Part shown: positions 16,669 through 25,014 of the stretch, piece after piece
Position numbering within the stretch: the first letter of the stretch is position 1
Layout of the letters: each line of letters begins with the position of its first letter
From: Micromonospora peucetia
GTDB lineage: Bacteria; Actinomycetota; Actinomycetes; Mycobacteriales; Micromonosporaceae
Direction: 5' to 3'
Length of the DNA stretch: 64,000 bases
Assembly: GCF_900091625.1 (NCBI RefSeq)
Contig: NZ_FMIC01000002.1
Location: forward strand, 868,001 to 932,000
Notes under the pieces: model-generated
Databases searched by the model: none
Told to the model about the DNA's origin: nothing
What the model saw: only the letters and a program-made list of their open reading frames with translations
Program-made: the position numbers and the translations under genes

Positions 16669-16697
16669 ATAATACGAACTTACGTAGTTACGCACAA
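16669..16697 (-). promoter_or_regulatory. Leaderless promoter of the ArsR-type gene with palindromic spacer
   Basis: On the minus strand TTGTGC (16692-16697) and TATTAT (16669-16674) are separated by exactly 17 bases. The -10 ends six bases before the ATG at 16662, so transcription should begin at or next to the start codon. The spacer contains the near-palindrome AACTTACGTAGTT, well placed for autorepression. The box sequences are seen directly; function is inferred. Confidence 0.55.
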
Positions 16698-16770
16698 GAG
16701 GCGGATCCCCGGAGCCAATTCGGTACAAGATCCATCGCCCGCTACCGTTCCCTGGTCTGGGGAGGTCCGC

Positions 16771-17703
16771 GTGTACGTCGTGTCCGTAATCAACTACAAA
16801 GGCGGGGTCGGCAAGACCACCGTGACCGCCAACCTCGGTGCCGAGTTGGCCAACCGAGGGATGAAGGTGCTGCTCATCGACCTCGATCCGCAGGCCAGCC
16901 TGACGTTCGGCTTCTACGATCCCGACGACTGGCGGGACCGGCTGCGCGACGGCCGGACGGTGAAGCGCTGGTACGACGGCCTGCGCGGGGACACCCCGCC
17001 GACAAGCCTGGGCGAGTTGGTCGTCTCCCCCGGCCCGGCCAACGCGCGGCTCAGCGGCACGGGCCGCCTCGACCTGATCGCGTCCCACCTCCAGCTCGTC
17101 GACATCGACCTGGCGCTGGCCCGGGCCGTGGCCGACGGCGACGAGTACGACGCCGAGCTGTTCCGGGTACGCGGCTCCCTCGCCGAGGGGCTGCACGACG
17201 ACGCGCTCGGCGGCTACGACCTGGTGCTCATCGACTGCCCGCCGAACTTCAACGTGGTCACCCAGTCGGCCATCATCGCCAGCGACCACCTGCTCATCCC
17301 GGCGAAGGCGGACTACCTGTCCACGTTGGGCATCGACTACCTGCACGGCAACGTGCGGGAGCTGGTCGAGCAGTACAACGCCGACGCCCGCCGGTTCGCC
17401 ACCACCCGCCGGCACCACAAGGTCGCTCCCGACGTCGCCGGCGTGGTGTTCACGATGATCCAGCTGATGGCGCAGCGGCCGATCGCCGCCCACCAGGGCT
17501 ACATGGACCAGGTCCGGGCGCTCGGCCTGCCGGTCTTTCCCACCGCCCTGCGGGAGAACGTCACCGCGTTCGCCACGAACGCCCCGCGCGGCGTGCCGGT
17601 GGTGCTCCGCGACCGGATCGCAACCCCGGCGGTCCGCGACGAGTTGCGCCAACTCGCCACCGAGTTCCTCGAACACCTCCAGCCCGAACGGGTGCTGGCA
17701 TGA
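16771..17703 (+). CDS. ParA/Soj-family ATPase
   Basis: 310-residue deviant Walker A ATPase of the ParA/MinD class, which segregates DNA or positions cell structures by cycling on the nucleoid or membrane. KGGVGKTT (residues 10-17) has the signature Lys10. Switch motifs are LIDLDPQASL and DLVLIDCPPNFNVV. GTG at 16771 follows GGGGAGG at ideal spacing; the in-frame region upstream covers the divergent regulator and is a shadow. No ParB gene or parS-like site is visible. Instead an ATGA-overlapping gene encodes a small SAP-like protein (17700), so this is an orphan pair rather than the chromosomal parAB. Confidence 0.92.
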   Translation: MYVVSVINYKGGVGKTTVTANLGAELANRGMKVLLIDLDPQASLTFGFYDPDDWRDRLRDGRTVKRWYDGLRGDTPPTSLGELVVSPGPANARLSGTGRLDLIASHLQLVDIDLALARAVADGDEYDAELFRVRGSLAEGLHDDALGGYDLVLIDCPPNFNVVTQSAIIASDHLLIPAKADYLSTLGIDYLHGNVRELVEQYNADARRFATTRRHHKVAPDVAGVVFTMIQLMAQRPIAAHQGYMDQVRALGLPVFPTALRENVTAFATNAPRGVPVVLRDRIATPAVRDELRQLATEFLEHLQPERVLA

Positions 17704-18206
17704 CCGGCCCCACCGGCGACGTCGCCGACCTGGTGACCGCGCTGCTCCGAGGGCTGCCCGCCGCCGACCTCGCCGCCCTGGTCGAGGGACGGGCCCGGCT
17801 CGCGGTGGTGCCGGTCGACACGGCTCCGGCCAGGCCGCCGGCCGACCGGGTCGGCTCCCGCACGCGTCCGGCCGCCGCACCGGCCGCCCGCGCCGCCTCG
17901 CCCGCCCGACATGCCGCTCGGCAGGCACGTCAGGCCGCCCCGGCCACGGGTCAGGCCGCCCCACCCGCCCGTCGGGCCACGCCCGCGCCGGATCCGGCCC
18001 GTGCCCGGGCCGAGCTGGCGGCCATGTCCCGCCGCGACGACGGTACGGCGTACCTCTGCGGCTGGACGGCCCGCGACCTGCGGGCGCTCGCCGCGAGCCT
18101 GGAGCTGCGCGGCGTCAGCGGGCTACGCAAGGCGGACCTGGTGGACCGGATCGTCGACCGCACCATCGGCTTCCGGCTCGACTCCACCGCCATCCGCCGG
18201 CTCTGA
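17700..18206 (+). CDS. Small protein with C-terminal SAP/Rho-N-like domain, partner of ParA
   Basis: 168-residue protein translationally coupled (ATGA) to ParA. An N-terminal helix (DVADLVTALLRGLPAADLAA) is followed by about 60 residues of Ala/Pro/Arg low-complexity linker. The C-terminal domain (about 125-168) is YLCGWTARDLRALAASLELR then GVSGLRKADLVDRIVDRTIG, the helix-loop-helix pattern of SAP or Rho-N nucleic-acid-binding domains. A basic linker plus a small DNA-binding domain is what one would expect of a ParB-like partner lacking the usual CTPase fold. That role is inference. Confidence 0.75.
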   Translation: MTGPTGDVADLVTALLRGLPAADLAALVEGRARLAVVPVDTAPARPPADRVGSRTRPAAAPAARAASPARHAARQARQAAPATGQAAPPARRATPAPDPARARAELAAMSRRDDGTAYLCGWTARDLRALAASLELRGVSGLRKADLVDRIVDRTIGFRLDSTAIRRL

Positions 18207-18347
18207 GCACCCCCGTCCCTGCGGGTGCAGCGGTCGGCCCGGCCCGTCGGGCCCTCGCACCACACCCGGTGCGCGATTTCCGGCCGGCCGTAACTGTCGG
18301 GCCGGTCGCCTAGGCTGACCCCCTTACCGGCGGGTGGAGGAAGGCAG

Positions 18348-18896
18348 ATGGACAGGTGGGTCGCGCTGCTGCGCGGGGTCAACGTCGGGGGCGCGAAGGT
18401 GGCCATGGCCGACCTGCGCCGGCTGGTCACCGGCCTCGGCCACGATGACGTGAAGACATACCTGCAGAGCGGCAACGTGGTCTTCGGCAGCACCGTGCGC
18501 GACGCCGACGCGTTGGCGCGGGGCATCGAGCGGGCCATCGCAGGCGAGTTGGGGTTGACGGTGCCGGTGCTGGTGCGCGGCGGCCGGGAGTTGGCGGCGG
18601 TGGCCGGCGGCAACCCGTACGCCGACCGGGAGGACGACCCGACGCGGCTGCTGGTGGTGTTCCTCGCGACCGCGCCCGCCCCCTCCGCCGTGGCCGCCCT
18701 GACTGCGCCGAGCGGCGAGAACCTCGCGTTCACGGTCACCGGGCGCGAGGCCTACCTGCACTATCCCGACGGCGGCTACGGCCGGTCGAAGTTCACCAAC
18801 AACCACCTGGAGAAGAAGCTCGGCGTGGTGGCGACCACCCGCAACTGGCGGTCGGTGCGGGCCCTCGCGGAGCTGGCGACGGTTGCGTCAGCGTGA
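18348..18896 (+). CDS. DUF1697 family protein
   Basis: 182-residue protein of the DUF1697 family (PF08002), function unknown. The opening DRWVALLRGVNVGGAKVAMA is the family signature (xLLRGINVGGxxxxxM). It is followed by LRRLVTGLGHDDVKTYLQSG, NVVF and the C-terminal GRSKFTNNHLEKKLGVVATT, RNWRSV, all conserved in the family. The ATG is preceded by GGTGGAGGAAGG. The last codons run into a strong terminator hairpin. It is likely monocistronic. Confidence 0.93.
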   Translation: MDRWVALLRGVNVGGAKVAMADLRRLVTGLGHDDVKTYLQSGNVVFGSTVRDADALARGIERAIAGELGLTVPVLVRGGRELAAVAGGNPYADREDDPTRLLVVFLATAPAPSAVAALTAPSGENLAFTVTGREAYLHYPDGGYGRSKFTNNHLEKKLGVVATTRNWRSVRALAELATVASA

Positions 18897-18930
18897 TCCG
18901 GTCGGCCTGGGCCGACCGGATCACGCTGAC
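18887..18930. terminator. Perfect 20-bp hairpin overlapping the end of the DUF1697 gene
   Basis: Arms 18887-18906 and 18911-18930 are perfectly complementary over 20 bases with a 4-base loop. The left arm includes the stop codon of the DUF1697 gene (18894-18896). No T-run follows. It also lies 36 bases past the end of the convergent gene at 18967, so it can stop transcription from both sides. Confidence 0.85.
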
Positions 18931-18966
18931 CAGGAGTGCGAGGCGAGCGTCAGCTCACCCTGTCGG

Positions 18967-20010
18967 TCAGTTCACCGGGACGTTCTTGATGATCGTGGGG
19001 TACTGCACGCCTTCCCCGAATCCGACGTACCCGCCGGCGAAGACGGTCTCGCTACGCGGGTCGGTGGCCAGGTCCTGGATGCTCAGGCCGTACGGGTTGT
19101 CGACCGCTGGGAAGGTCACCTCGCTCCACTGACCGTTGGTGAGCCGGTAGAACTGGTTGAAGGTGCCGACCCAGACGGTGCCAGCCCCGTATGCCACACC
19201 GTGGACGTACTTTGTGATGCCGGGCATCTGCTCGTGCACCCAGGCCGTCCCGTTGAAGCGCAGGTAGCCGGGGGCGGTGTTGGTGCCGAAGACGTAGAGG
19301 TTACTGGAGGAAACCTCCACGGCCTCGTGGAAGAACCCGGTGTAGGTGGTCGGAAGGGTGCCCTGTGTCCAGGTCGACCCGTTCCACCGGTATGCGACCT
19401 TGGTGCTCGACGAAACGGACTGGGTGCCCAGCAGCCAGAAGTTGTTGGTCGCGGCGCCTACCAGGACGTCGGGCTGGATCGTCGGCATGGCCACCTTCTG
19501 CCAGGTGGTGCCGTTGAAGCGAAGCCCCTCGCCGATGATCGTGTCGAAGGCCCAGATGTTGTTGGCGCCGAAGGCGCGGATGATTCCGACCGGGTATTTG
19601 GTGCCGGCTGCCGCATTCGACCAGGCGGTGCCGTTCCAGTGCCAGCGTTGCGGGACGGCCTGCCTGTCGAACACAAAGAAATTGGTGCAGGAGACGCCAC
19701 CGACGGCTGAATAGCGTGCACTGGCGGGGACATTCGGTCGTGGGATCTGGACCAACGTGGAGCCATTCCAGCAGCGAATGTCGGCCTGGTACTCGTCCGC
19801 GAACAAAACGTCACCGGAAAGGGTCGGCTCGACATGGCCGTAGGAGTTGGGCTTGGGCAGCGTCGGCGCTGGGCCGACCTCCGCCACCTGCCAGTTCCCG
19901 GGTTGCACGGCCTGAGCGGTGGGGGGTTCGGTGGCCTGGGCGGGAATCGAGAACGAGGCCAGTCCGACGAATAGGCTGCCGGCGGTTGCCAGGCGGCCCC
20001 AGTTTCGCAT
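18967..20010 (-). CDS. Secreted beta-propeller-like protein with WNGTxW repeats
   Basis: 347-residue exported protein of unknown role. Residues 1-27 are a Sec signal peptide (MRNWGRLATAGSLFVGLASF, cleavage after AQA). The mature part has irregular repeats of about 45-50 residues, each carrying a strand ending in W/F-N-G-T/S-x-W (RWHWNGTAWSNA, RFNGTTWQKV, RWNGSTWTQG, RFNGTAWVHE). This suggests a beta-propeller or Kelch-like fold that binds a surface ligand. I prefer the ATG at 20010 because AGGGGAAG precedes it at good spacing; an in-frame ATG at 20031 precedes that site. GC content is lower than in neighbouring genes. No partner gene is adjacent. Confidence 0.8.
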   Translation of the reverse strand: MRNWGRLATAGSLFVGLASFSIPAQATEPPTAQAVQPGNWQVAEVGPAPTLPKPNSYGHVEPTLSGDVLFADEYQADIRCWNGSTLVQIPRPNVPASARYSAVGGVSCTNFFVFDRQAVPQRWHWNGTAWSNAAAGTKYPVGIIRAFGANNIWAFDTIIGEGLRFNGTTWQKVAMPTIQPDVLVGAATNNFWLLGTQSVSSSTKVAYRWNGSTWTQGTLPTTYTGFFHEAVEVSSSNLYVFGTNTAPGYLRFNGTAWVHEQMPGITKYVHGVAYGAGTVWVGTFNQFYRLTNGQWSEVTFPAVDNPYGLSIQDLATDPRSETVFAGGYVGFGEGVQYPTIIKNVPVN

Positions 20011-20238
20011 ACGCAAAATGCTTCCCCTCATTTGCGTAGGCCACGGAGACCCGCCCCATCAGGTCTTGTTGTGACTGATCCCCGTGGCCCCTCTTGTTTC
20101 TCGGGCTACCCACAATCCTAATAGGACGACGATCTGGATGCCAGCGTATTGGTCAGCGATCGGCGTGCTTTTCCGCGTACGCGGCCAGCACCGGCAGGGG
20201 CGCTGCCCCCAGCCCGGCCTGTCCCGTCGTGTGTGTGC

Positions 20239-21228
20239 TCAGAAGTGGTACGCGGTGTGGTACTCGGGCACGATCACCCGGCTGCGCGGGGAGGCCCGGC
20301 GCACCGCCGCGACGAGCGTGTCCAGCCGCTCGCGGTCGGTCGGCGCGACGGTCACCGGGTTGCGCAGCTCGGTCTCGAAGTTGTCGAAGTGCACCGGAAC
20401 CACGACCTTCGGCCGGTCCAGCGCGTCGAGCAACCGCTCGGCGTAGTTGGCGGTTGCGGTGCTGCTCGGCAGCGCCACCATCGCCACGTCGGGCGCCAGC
20501 CCGGTCAGGTTCCGCTCGGCGAAGTCGCTCGCGCCCATGAAGAAGACCGACGGGCCGCCGGCCACCCGCAGCTGGTAGGCGAGGGTGTCGCCCTCGGGCA
20601 GGTCGGCGATGGTCACCGGCCTGGCCGGCTGGCTGACCCGGACGCCGGGAAAGGCCATCGAGTACGACAGGTTGCGGCTGTGCAGCGAGCTCACCACCTC
20701 CACGGTGTACGCGCCGAAGTCCAGCACCTCCCCGCCCCGGACCGGGCTGAGCTTCCCCGACGGCAGCCCGTACGCCAGCCCGAGGTGGTAGGCGGTCAGC
20801 GTGCCGACGACCCGGGCACCGGTGCGGCCCACGATGTGCGGCACGTCCATGTAGTGGTCCCAGTGGGTGTGCGTGACGAGCACCGTCTCGGCCCGGTCCA
20901 CCAGGGAGTCGACGACGTCGGTGCGGACCTCCAACTTCGTGGCCTGGTTGAAGGCGCCCCGGAACAGCCCCGTGTCGATCCGGCTGAGGAAGGGGTCGAC
21001 CAAAACGGTCCGGTCGCCGATGTCGATGCGCCAGGCCGACGTACCCCACCAGCGGAAGCTGACCGGGCCGCTGCGGCGGCCGGCCGGGGCGGCGGCGACC
21101 GGGGCGGCGGCCGGCGGCGCGGCGTGTGCCGGGCCGGTCAGGGCGGTGCCGGCGAGCCCGCCGGCGGAGACCAGCGCGGTGCTGGCGGCGGCGTCGCGGA
21201 GGAAGCGGCGGCGGTCGATGTTGGGCAT
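20239..21228 (-). CDS. Tat-exported metallo-beta-lactamase-fold hydrolase
   Basis: 329-residue metallohydrolase exported by the Tat route: the N-terminus has DRRRFLRD followed by an Ala-rich core and AHA cleavage site near residue 35. The catalytic metal motif is VLVTHTHWDHYMDVPHI (HxHxDH), with later His residues in SSLHSRN and VVPVHFDNF. The domain resembles UlaG-like or NAPE-PLD-like lactonase/phosphodiesterase members (MBL fold, class with VDPFLSR). The ATG at 21228 follows GGGGAGAG. It lies beside a cytoplasmic class A beta-lactamase-like gene, but the 177-bp spacing and separate stop do not show an operon. Confidence 0.9.
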   Translation of the reverse strand: MPNIDRRRFLRDAAASTALVSAGGLAGTALTGPAHAAPPAAAPVAAAPAGRRSGPVSFRWWGTSAWRIDIGDRTVLVDPFLSRIDTGLFRGAFNQATKLEVRTDVVDSLVDRAETVLVTHTHWDHYMDVPHIVGRTGARVVGTLTAYHLGLAYGLPSGKLSPVRGGEVLDFGAYTVEVVSSLHSRNLSYSMAFPGVRVSQPARPVTIADLPEGDTLAYQLRVAGGPSVFFMGASDFAERNLTGLAPDVAMVALPSSTATANYAERLLDALDRPKVVVPVHFDNFETELRNPVTVAPTDRERLDTLVAAVRRASPRSRVIVPEYHTAYHF

Positions 21229-21405
21229 GCGGAACTCTCCCCGTCGTGGTGCTGATCGGTCGGTGCCGAGCCAATCAGCACGACCCGGGAACGGTCCAAG
21301 ATCCTCGGCCGACACAATCGATATCCACCGGCATATCGGGCCAGCTCAGTGGGGTCGACCACGACGCGGTACGGCCGGAAAACCAGCCGGCGCAGGGCCT
21401 CGAAC

Positions 21406-22311
21406 TCAGTCGCCGCGCAGGGCCTCGACGGCGGTCCGGGCGGCCTGGCCCATCGCCAGGTCCACGTCGATACGGCGGGTGGCGAGTTGGGCGGCACGCA
21501 CGAAGACGGCGATGGCGTACCGGCCGCCGTCGGGATACTCGGCCACACCGGCCTCCAGGTGCAGACCCGGCAGCGAACCGGTCTTGCCGGACACCCGCAC
21601 CCCGGGCGGGAAGCCGGACGCCAGGCGCGTCCAGAAGAGCTGTTGGGCCATCCAGCCCCGGACCATCACGCACGCCTCGGGCGGGCCGGCCTCGTCCCGC
21701 CAGATCAGGCCGAGTAGCCGGGTGATCTCCCGGGCGGTGCTCGACGTCGTCTGTGCGGGGTCGAACATCCGCATCGCGCGCACCCGCTCGGGCGGCAGGG
21801 TGGGGAAGATCCGGGCGAAGTCCGCCTCGGTACGCGCGCCCACGTCGGCGAGCATCGTCTCCACCAGCTGTCGAGGGCCGCCGACGACCCGGGTACGCGG
21901 CAGCCCCAACTCGGCGGCGAGCATCGGCAGCACATCCGCCCCGACCCGGCGCAGCAGCAGGTCGGCGGCGGTGTTGTCGCTGACCGACATGGTGAAGTAG
22001 GCCAGGTCCCGTAGCGACACCTCGGCGTCGTCGGCGCAACCGGCGACGCCCCACCCGCCGAGCCGGTCGTCGGCGGTGACGAGGACCCGTTCCCGGGCGT
22101 CAAGCTGGCCGGCGACGACCTGCCGGGCGAACTCCAGCACCAGCAGCACCTTGAAGATCGAGGCGATCACCACCTGCTCGTCCGCCCGGACAGCCACCTC
22201 GCACCGCGCTCCGGGCCGCCCCGATCCACTGCCGCCATCGAGGTCGACGACGTGCAGGCAGCCGGTGACCCCGGCCCGTTCGAAGATCTCCGCAATGCGC
22301 TCTGTCGCCAC
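21406..22311 (-). CDS. Class A beta-lactamase-fold serine hydrolase without signal peptide
   Basis: 301-residue protein with the three class A boxes: SIFK at 51-54 (Ser51), SDN at 111-113 and KTG at 243-245 (SGKTGSLPG). The omega-loop ExxLN of true class A enzymes is not recognisable; the region reads DPAQTTSSTAREITRLL. No signal peptide is present from the GTG at 22311, although the enzyme class is normally exported. It is divergent from a LysR regulator (57 bp), the arrangement of ampR/ampC-like systems. Loss of the deacylation Glu and of the export signal suggests a different substrate, perhaps an intracellular ester or amide. Resistance cannot be concluded. Confidence 0.85.
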   Translation of the reverse strand: MATERIAEIFERAGVTGCLHVVDLDGGSGSGRPGARCEVAVRADEQVVIASIFKVLLVLEFARQVVAGQLDARERVLVTADDRLGGWGVAGCADDAEVSLRDLAYFTMSVSDNTAADLLLRRVGADVLPMLAAELGLPRTRVVGGPRQLVETMLADVGARTEADFARIFPTLPPERVRAMRMFDPAQTTSSTAREITRLLGLIWRDEAGPPEACVMVRGWMAQQLFWTRLASGFPPGVRVSGKTGSLPGLHLEAGVAEYPDGGRYAIAVFVRAAQLATRRIDVDLAMGQAARTAVEALRGD

Positions 22312-22368
22312 CTGCGCACGGTAGCCGCCGCCCCCGGCCGGCGTCGGGCGCTGGCGTAGGGTCCGGCC

Positions 22369-23325
22369 GTGGACCTGCTCCGACACCTGCGGCACTTCGT
22401 GGTGGTCGCCCACGAGCTGCACTTCGGGCGGGCCGCCGAGCTGCTCGGCATGGCCCAGCCGCCGCTGAGCCAGTCGGTGCAGCGCCTGGAGCGGGAGCTG
22501 GCGGTGGAGCTGTTCGACCGCTCCCGGCGGCAGGTGCGGCTGACCACCGCAGGGCAGTTGCTGCTCGGCGAGGCCGAGGAACTGCTCGCCGGGGAGGGCC
22601 GGCTGCGCAACCTGATGCGGCAGGTACGCGAGGGGGTGTCCGGGGTGCTCCGGGCCGGGGTGCCGCCGGAGACGCCCGCCGTGACCCTGCGCGAGCTGCT
22701 CGACCGGCTGGCCGACCGCGCGCCCGGGCTCGACGTGGACCTGCACGAGCTGACCAGCGGCGAGCAGGAGCGGATGCTGACCGAGGGGCGGCTGGACGTC
22801 GGCCTGCTGCACCACCCCGTCACCGACGACGGGCTGCGCCTCGGCGCCGCAGTCGACGTACCGCTGGGGGTGCTGCTGCCGCGCGCCTCGCCGCTCGCGC
22901 GGGGCCGGGAGGTCGAGCTGGCGGCGCTGGCCGGCCTGGACCTGGTGACCGCGCCCCGGGCCACCGCGCCCGGCTGGCACGACCACCTGCTGGAGGTCTG
23001 CCGCCGGCACGGGTTCGCGCCGGGGCGGGTCCGTCCGGCCCGCAACCCGGAGTTCCTCTTCGGGCTGGTGCTGGCCGGCGGCGGGGTCGCCGTCGAGCCG
23101 GCGGCGACAGCCCGCCGGGAACCCCGGATCGCCTGGCGGCCGATCGCCGGATCCCCGCTGGTCAGGCGCACCTCGGCGGCCTGGCCGCGGCGGGGGGCGC
23201 ACCCGGCCGCGCCGATGTTCGGGCAGCTCGCGGCGGAGGTGCTGGCCGACGGGTCGGAGCCGCCGGCGCCGCCGCCCGGGCCGGCGCCCCGCCCCTGGCC
23301 GGTGCTCTTCGACGAGCCGGCCTGA
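22369..23325 (+). CDS. LysR-family transcriptional regulator
   Basis: 318-residue LysR-type regulator. The N-terminal HTH covers HLRHFVVVAHELHFGRAAEL then LGMAQPPLSQSVQRLERELA and VELFDRS, textbook LysR sequence. The effector-binding half follows (residues 90-300) with GVLRAGVPPETPAVTL and LDVGLLHHP. The last 30 residues are Pro-rich. The GTG at 22369 is 57 bp from the start of the divergent beta-lactamase-fold gene at 22311, its probable target. Regulators of this class activate the divergent gene and repress themselves, binding T-N11-A sites; I could not single one out in the GC-rich spacer. Confidence 0.92.
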   Translation: MDLLRHLRHFVVVAHELHFGRAAELLGMAQPPLSQSVQRLERELAVELFDRSRRQVRLTTAGQLLLGEAEELLAGEGRLRNLMRQVREGVSGVLRAGVPPETPAVTLRELLDRLADRAPGLDVDLHELTSGEQERMLTEGRLDVGLLHHPVTDDGLRLGAAVDVPLGVLLPRASPLARGREVELAALAGLDLVTAPRATAPGWHDHLLEVCRRHGFAPGRVRPARNPEFLFGLVLAGGGVAVEPAATARREPRIAWRPIAGSPLVRRTSAAWPRRGAHPAAPMFGQLAAEVLADGSEPPAPPPGPAPRPWPVLFDEPA

Positions 23326-23425
23326 GTCCGGGATCACCGACGGGAATGCTCCGCCAGTTCTGATCTGGCGGGCGCTGGCCGCCGTCTCGCGCCTGAAGGG
23401 TGGGACCGGAGCCGGGAGGGGAACC

Positions 23426-23980
23426 ATGACGCCGCTGCGCCTCGCCGTGATCATCGGCAGCACCCGGGAGGGACGCACGGGCGACCGGATCGGCCGCTGG
23501 TTCGTCGACCGGGCGCGGCGACACGACGAGCTGGCGGTGACGGTCGTCGACCTCGCCGACCACGACTTCCTCGCCAGCTGTCCGTCCGAGCCGACGCCGG
23601 CCGTGCGGTCGTTCGTCGCGCGGGTCGGCCTGGCCGAGGCGTTCGTCGTGGTCACCCCCGAGTACAACCACAGCTTCCCGGGCTCGTTGAAACAGGCGAT
23701 CGACCACGCGTACGACGAGTGGCAGGCCAAACCGGTCGGCTTCGTGTCGTACGGGTGCGGTTCCATCGGTTTGCACGCGGTCGAGCAGCTCCGGACGGTC
23801 TTCACCGCGCTGCACGCGGTCACGATGCGCGACACCGTCGGTGTCGACCTGCTCGACGGCGAGCCGTCGCCCCCGGCGGCGGACCGGTTGGAGCGGGACG
23901 CCGATGTCCTGCTCGACCAGCTCCGTTGGTGGGGCCTGACCCTGCGCGACGGCCGCGCCACACGCCCGTACGTCTCCTGA
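23426..23980 (+). CDS. NADPH-dependent FMN reductase
   Basis: 184-residue flavodoxin-like quinone/FMN reductase (PF03358). The phosphate-binding loop is [19 protein letters not shown] and the flavin-contact motif is [20 protein letters not shown] followed by KPVGFVSYG, both diagnostic. It supplies reduced flavin or detoxifies quinones by two-electron reduction. The ATG follows GGGAGGGGAACC. The stop is 23 bases before the chosen start of the DrrA-like ABC gene, so it is likely the first gene of a three-gene operon with the exporter. That fits protection against a redox-active compound. Confidence 0.92.
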   Translation: MTPLRLAVIIGSTREGRTGDRIGRWFVDRARRHDELAVTVVDLADHDFLASCPSEPTPAVRSFVARVGLAEAFVVVTPEYNHSFPGSLKQAIDHAYDEWQAKPVGFVSYGCGSIGLHAVEQLRTVFTALHAVTMRDTVGVDLLDGEPSPPAADRLERDADVLLDQLRWWGLTLRDGRATRPYVS

Positions 23981-24003
23981 GGAACATGAGAAGGGTAGGG
24001 ACA

Positions 24004-25014
24004 ATGAAACGCAGTACCGGCCTGGCAATCGAGGCCGAGGGTCTGACCCGGTCGTTCGGGGACACCCGGGCGCTCGCCGGCATGGATCTCCAGGTGCCCG
24101 CCGGCACCGTCTACGGGCTGCTCGGCCCGAACGGCGCCGGCAAGACCACAGCGGTACGGGTGCTGGCGACGCTACTGCGCCCCGACGGCGGGCGGGCCCG
24201 GGTCTTCGGGCACGACGTCGTCAAGGAGGCCGACGCCGTACGCGCCCGGATGAGCCTGACCGGCCAGTACGCCTCGGTGGACGAGGACCTGACCGGGCGG
24301 GAGAACCTGGTGCTCCTCGCCCGCCTGCTCGGGCACGGCAAGCCGGCCGCCCGAGACCGGGCGGAGAGCATGCTCACCGCGTTCGGCCTGACCGATGCGG
24401 GCGACCGGCAGGTCAAGAAGTACTCGGGCGGCATGCGGCGGCGCATCGACATCGCGGCGAGCATTCTCAACACGCCCGACCTGCTGTTCCTCGACGAGCC
24501 GACGACAGGGCTGGACCCGCGCAGCCGCAACCAGGTGTGGGAGATCGTCCGGGCCGTCGTGGCGCACGGCACGACCGTGCTGCTGACCACGCAGTACCTC
24601 GACGAGGCCGACCAGCTCGCCGGCCGCATCGCGGTGGTGGACCACGGCCGGGTGATCGCGGAGGGCACCCCGGGCGAGCTGAAGTCCTCGGTCGGCGCTG
24701 GCACCGTCCACCTGCGGCTGCGCGACGCGGGGCAGCGGCCCGAGGCCGAGCGGCTGCTCCGGGCGGCGCTGGGCGTGCCGGTGCAGCTCGAAGCCGATCC
24801 GGTCGCGCTGACCGCCCGGGTCGGCGGGGACGGCAACGACCTCGACGCCAGCGAGCAGGCCGCCCAGGCGCTCGGCGACCTGGCCCGCGCCGGCATCGTC
24901 GTCGACGACTTCTCCCTCGGCCAGCCGAGCCTGGACGAGGTCTTCCTGGCCCTGACCGACCACCCCGCCGTCGCAACCGACGAGCGGGACGACGAGCTGG
25001 AGGCAGCCCGATGA
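24004..25014 (+). CDS. DrrA-type ABC transporter ATP-binding protein
   Basis: 336-residue ATPase of the daunorubicin-resistance (DrrA) ABC group. Walker A is GPNGAGKTT, the signature is [16 protein letters not shown] and Walker B is [17 protein letters not shown], followed by [12 protein letters not shown]; these are the DrrA subgroup hallmarks. The long C-terminal region (residues 220-336) is the assembly domain of this group. ATG at 24004 has AAGGGTAGGG upstream; an in-frame ATG at 23986 is possible. The stop overlaps the permease start (ATGA). It exports hydrophobic drugs together with the next gene. Confidence 0.92.
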   Translation: MKRSTGLAIEAEGLTRSFGDTRALAGMDLQVPAGTVYGLLGPNGAGKTTAVRVLATLLRPDGGRARVFGHDVVKEADAVRARMSLTGQYASVDEDLTGRENLVLLARLLGHGKPAARDRAESMLTAFGLTDAGDRQVKKYSGGMRRRIDIAASILNTPDLLFLDEPTTGLDPRSRNQVWEIVRAVVAHGTTVLLTTQYLDEADQLAGRIAVVDHGRVIAEGTPGELKSSVGAGTVHLRLRDAGQRPEAERLLRAALGVPVQLEADPVALTARVGGDGNDLDASEQAAQALGDLARAGIVVDDFSLGQPSLDEVFLALTDHPAVATDERDDELEAAR

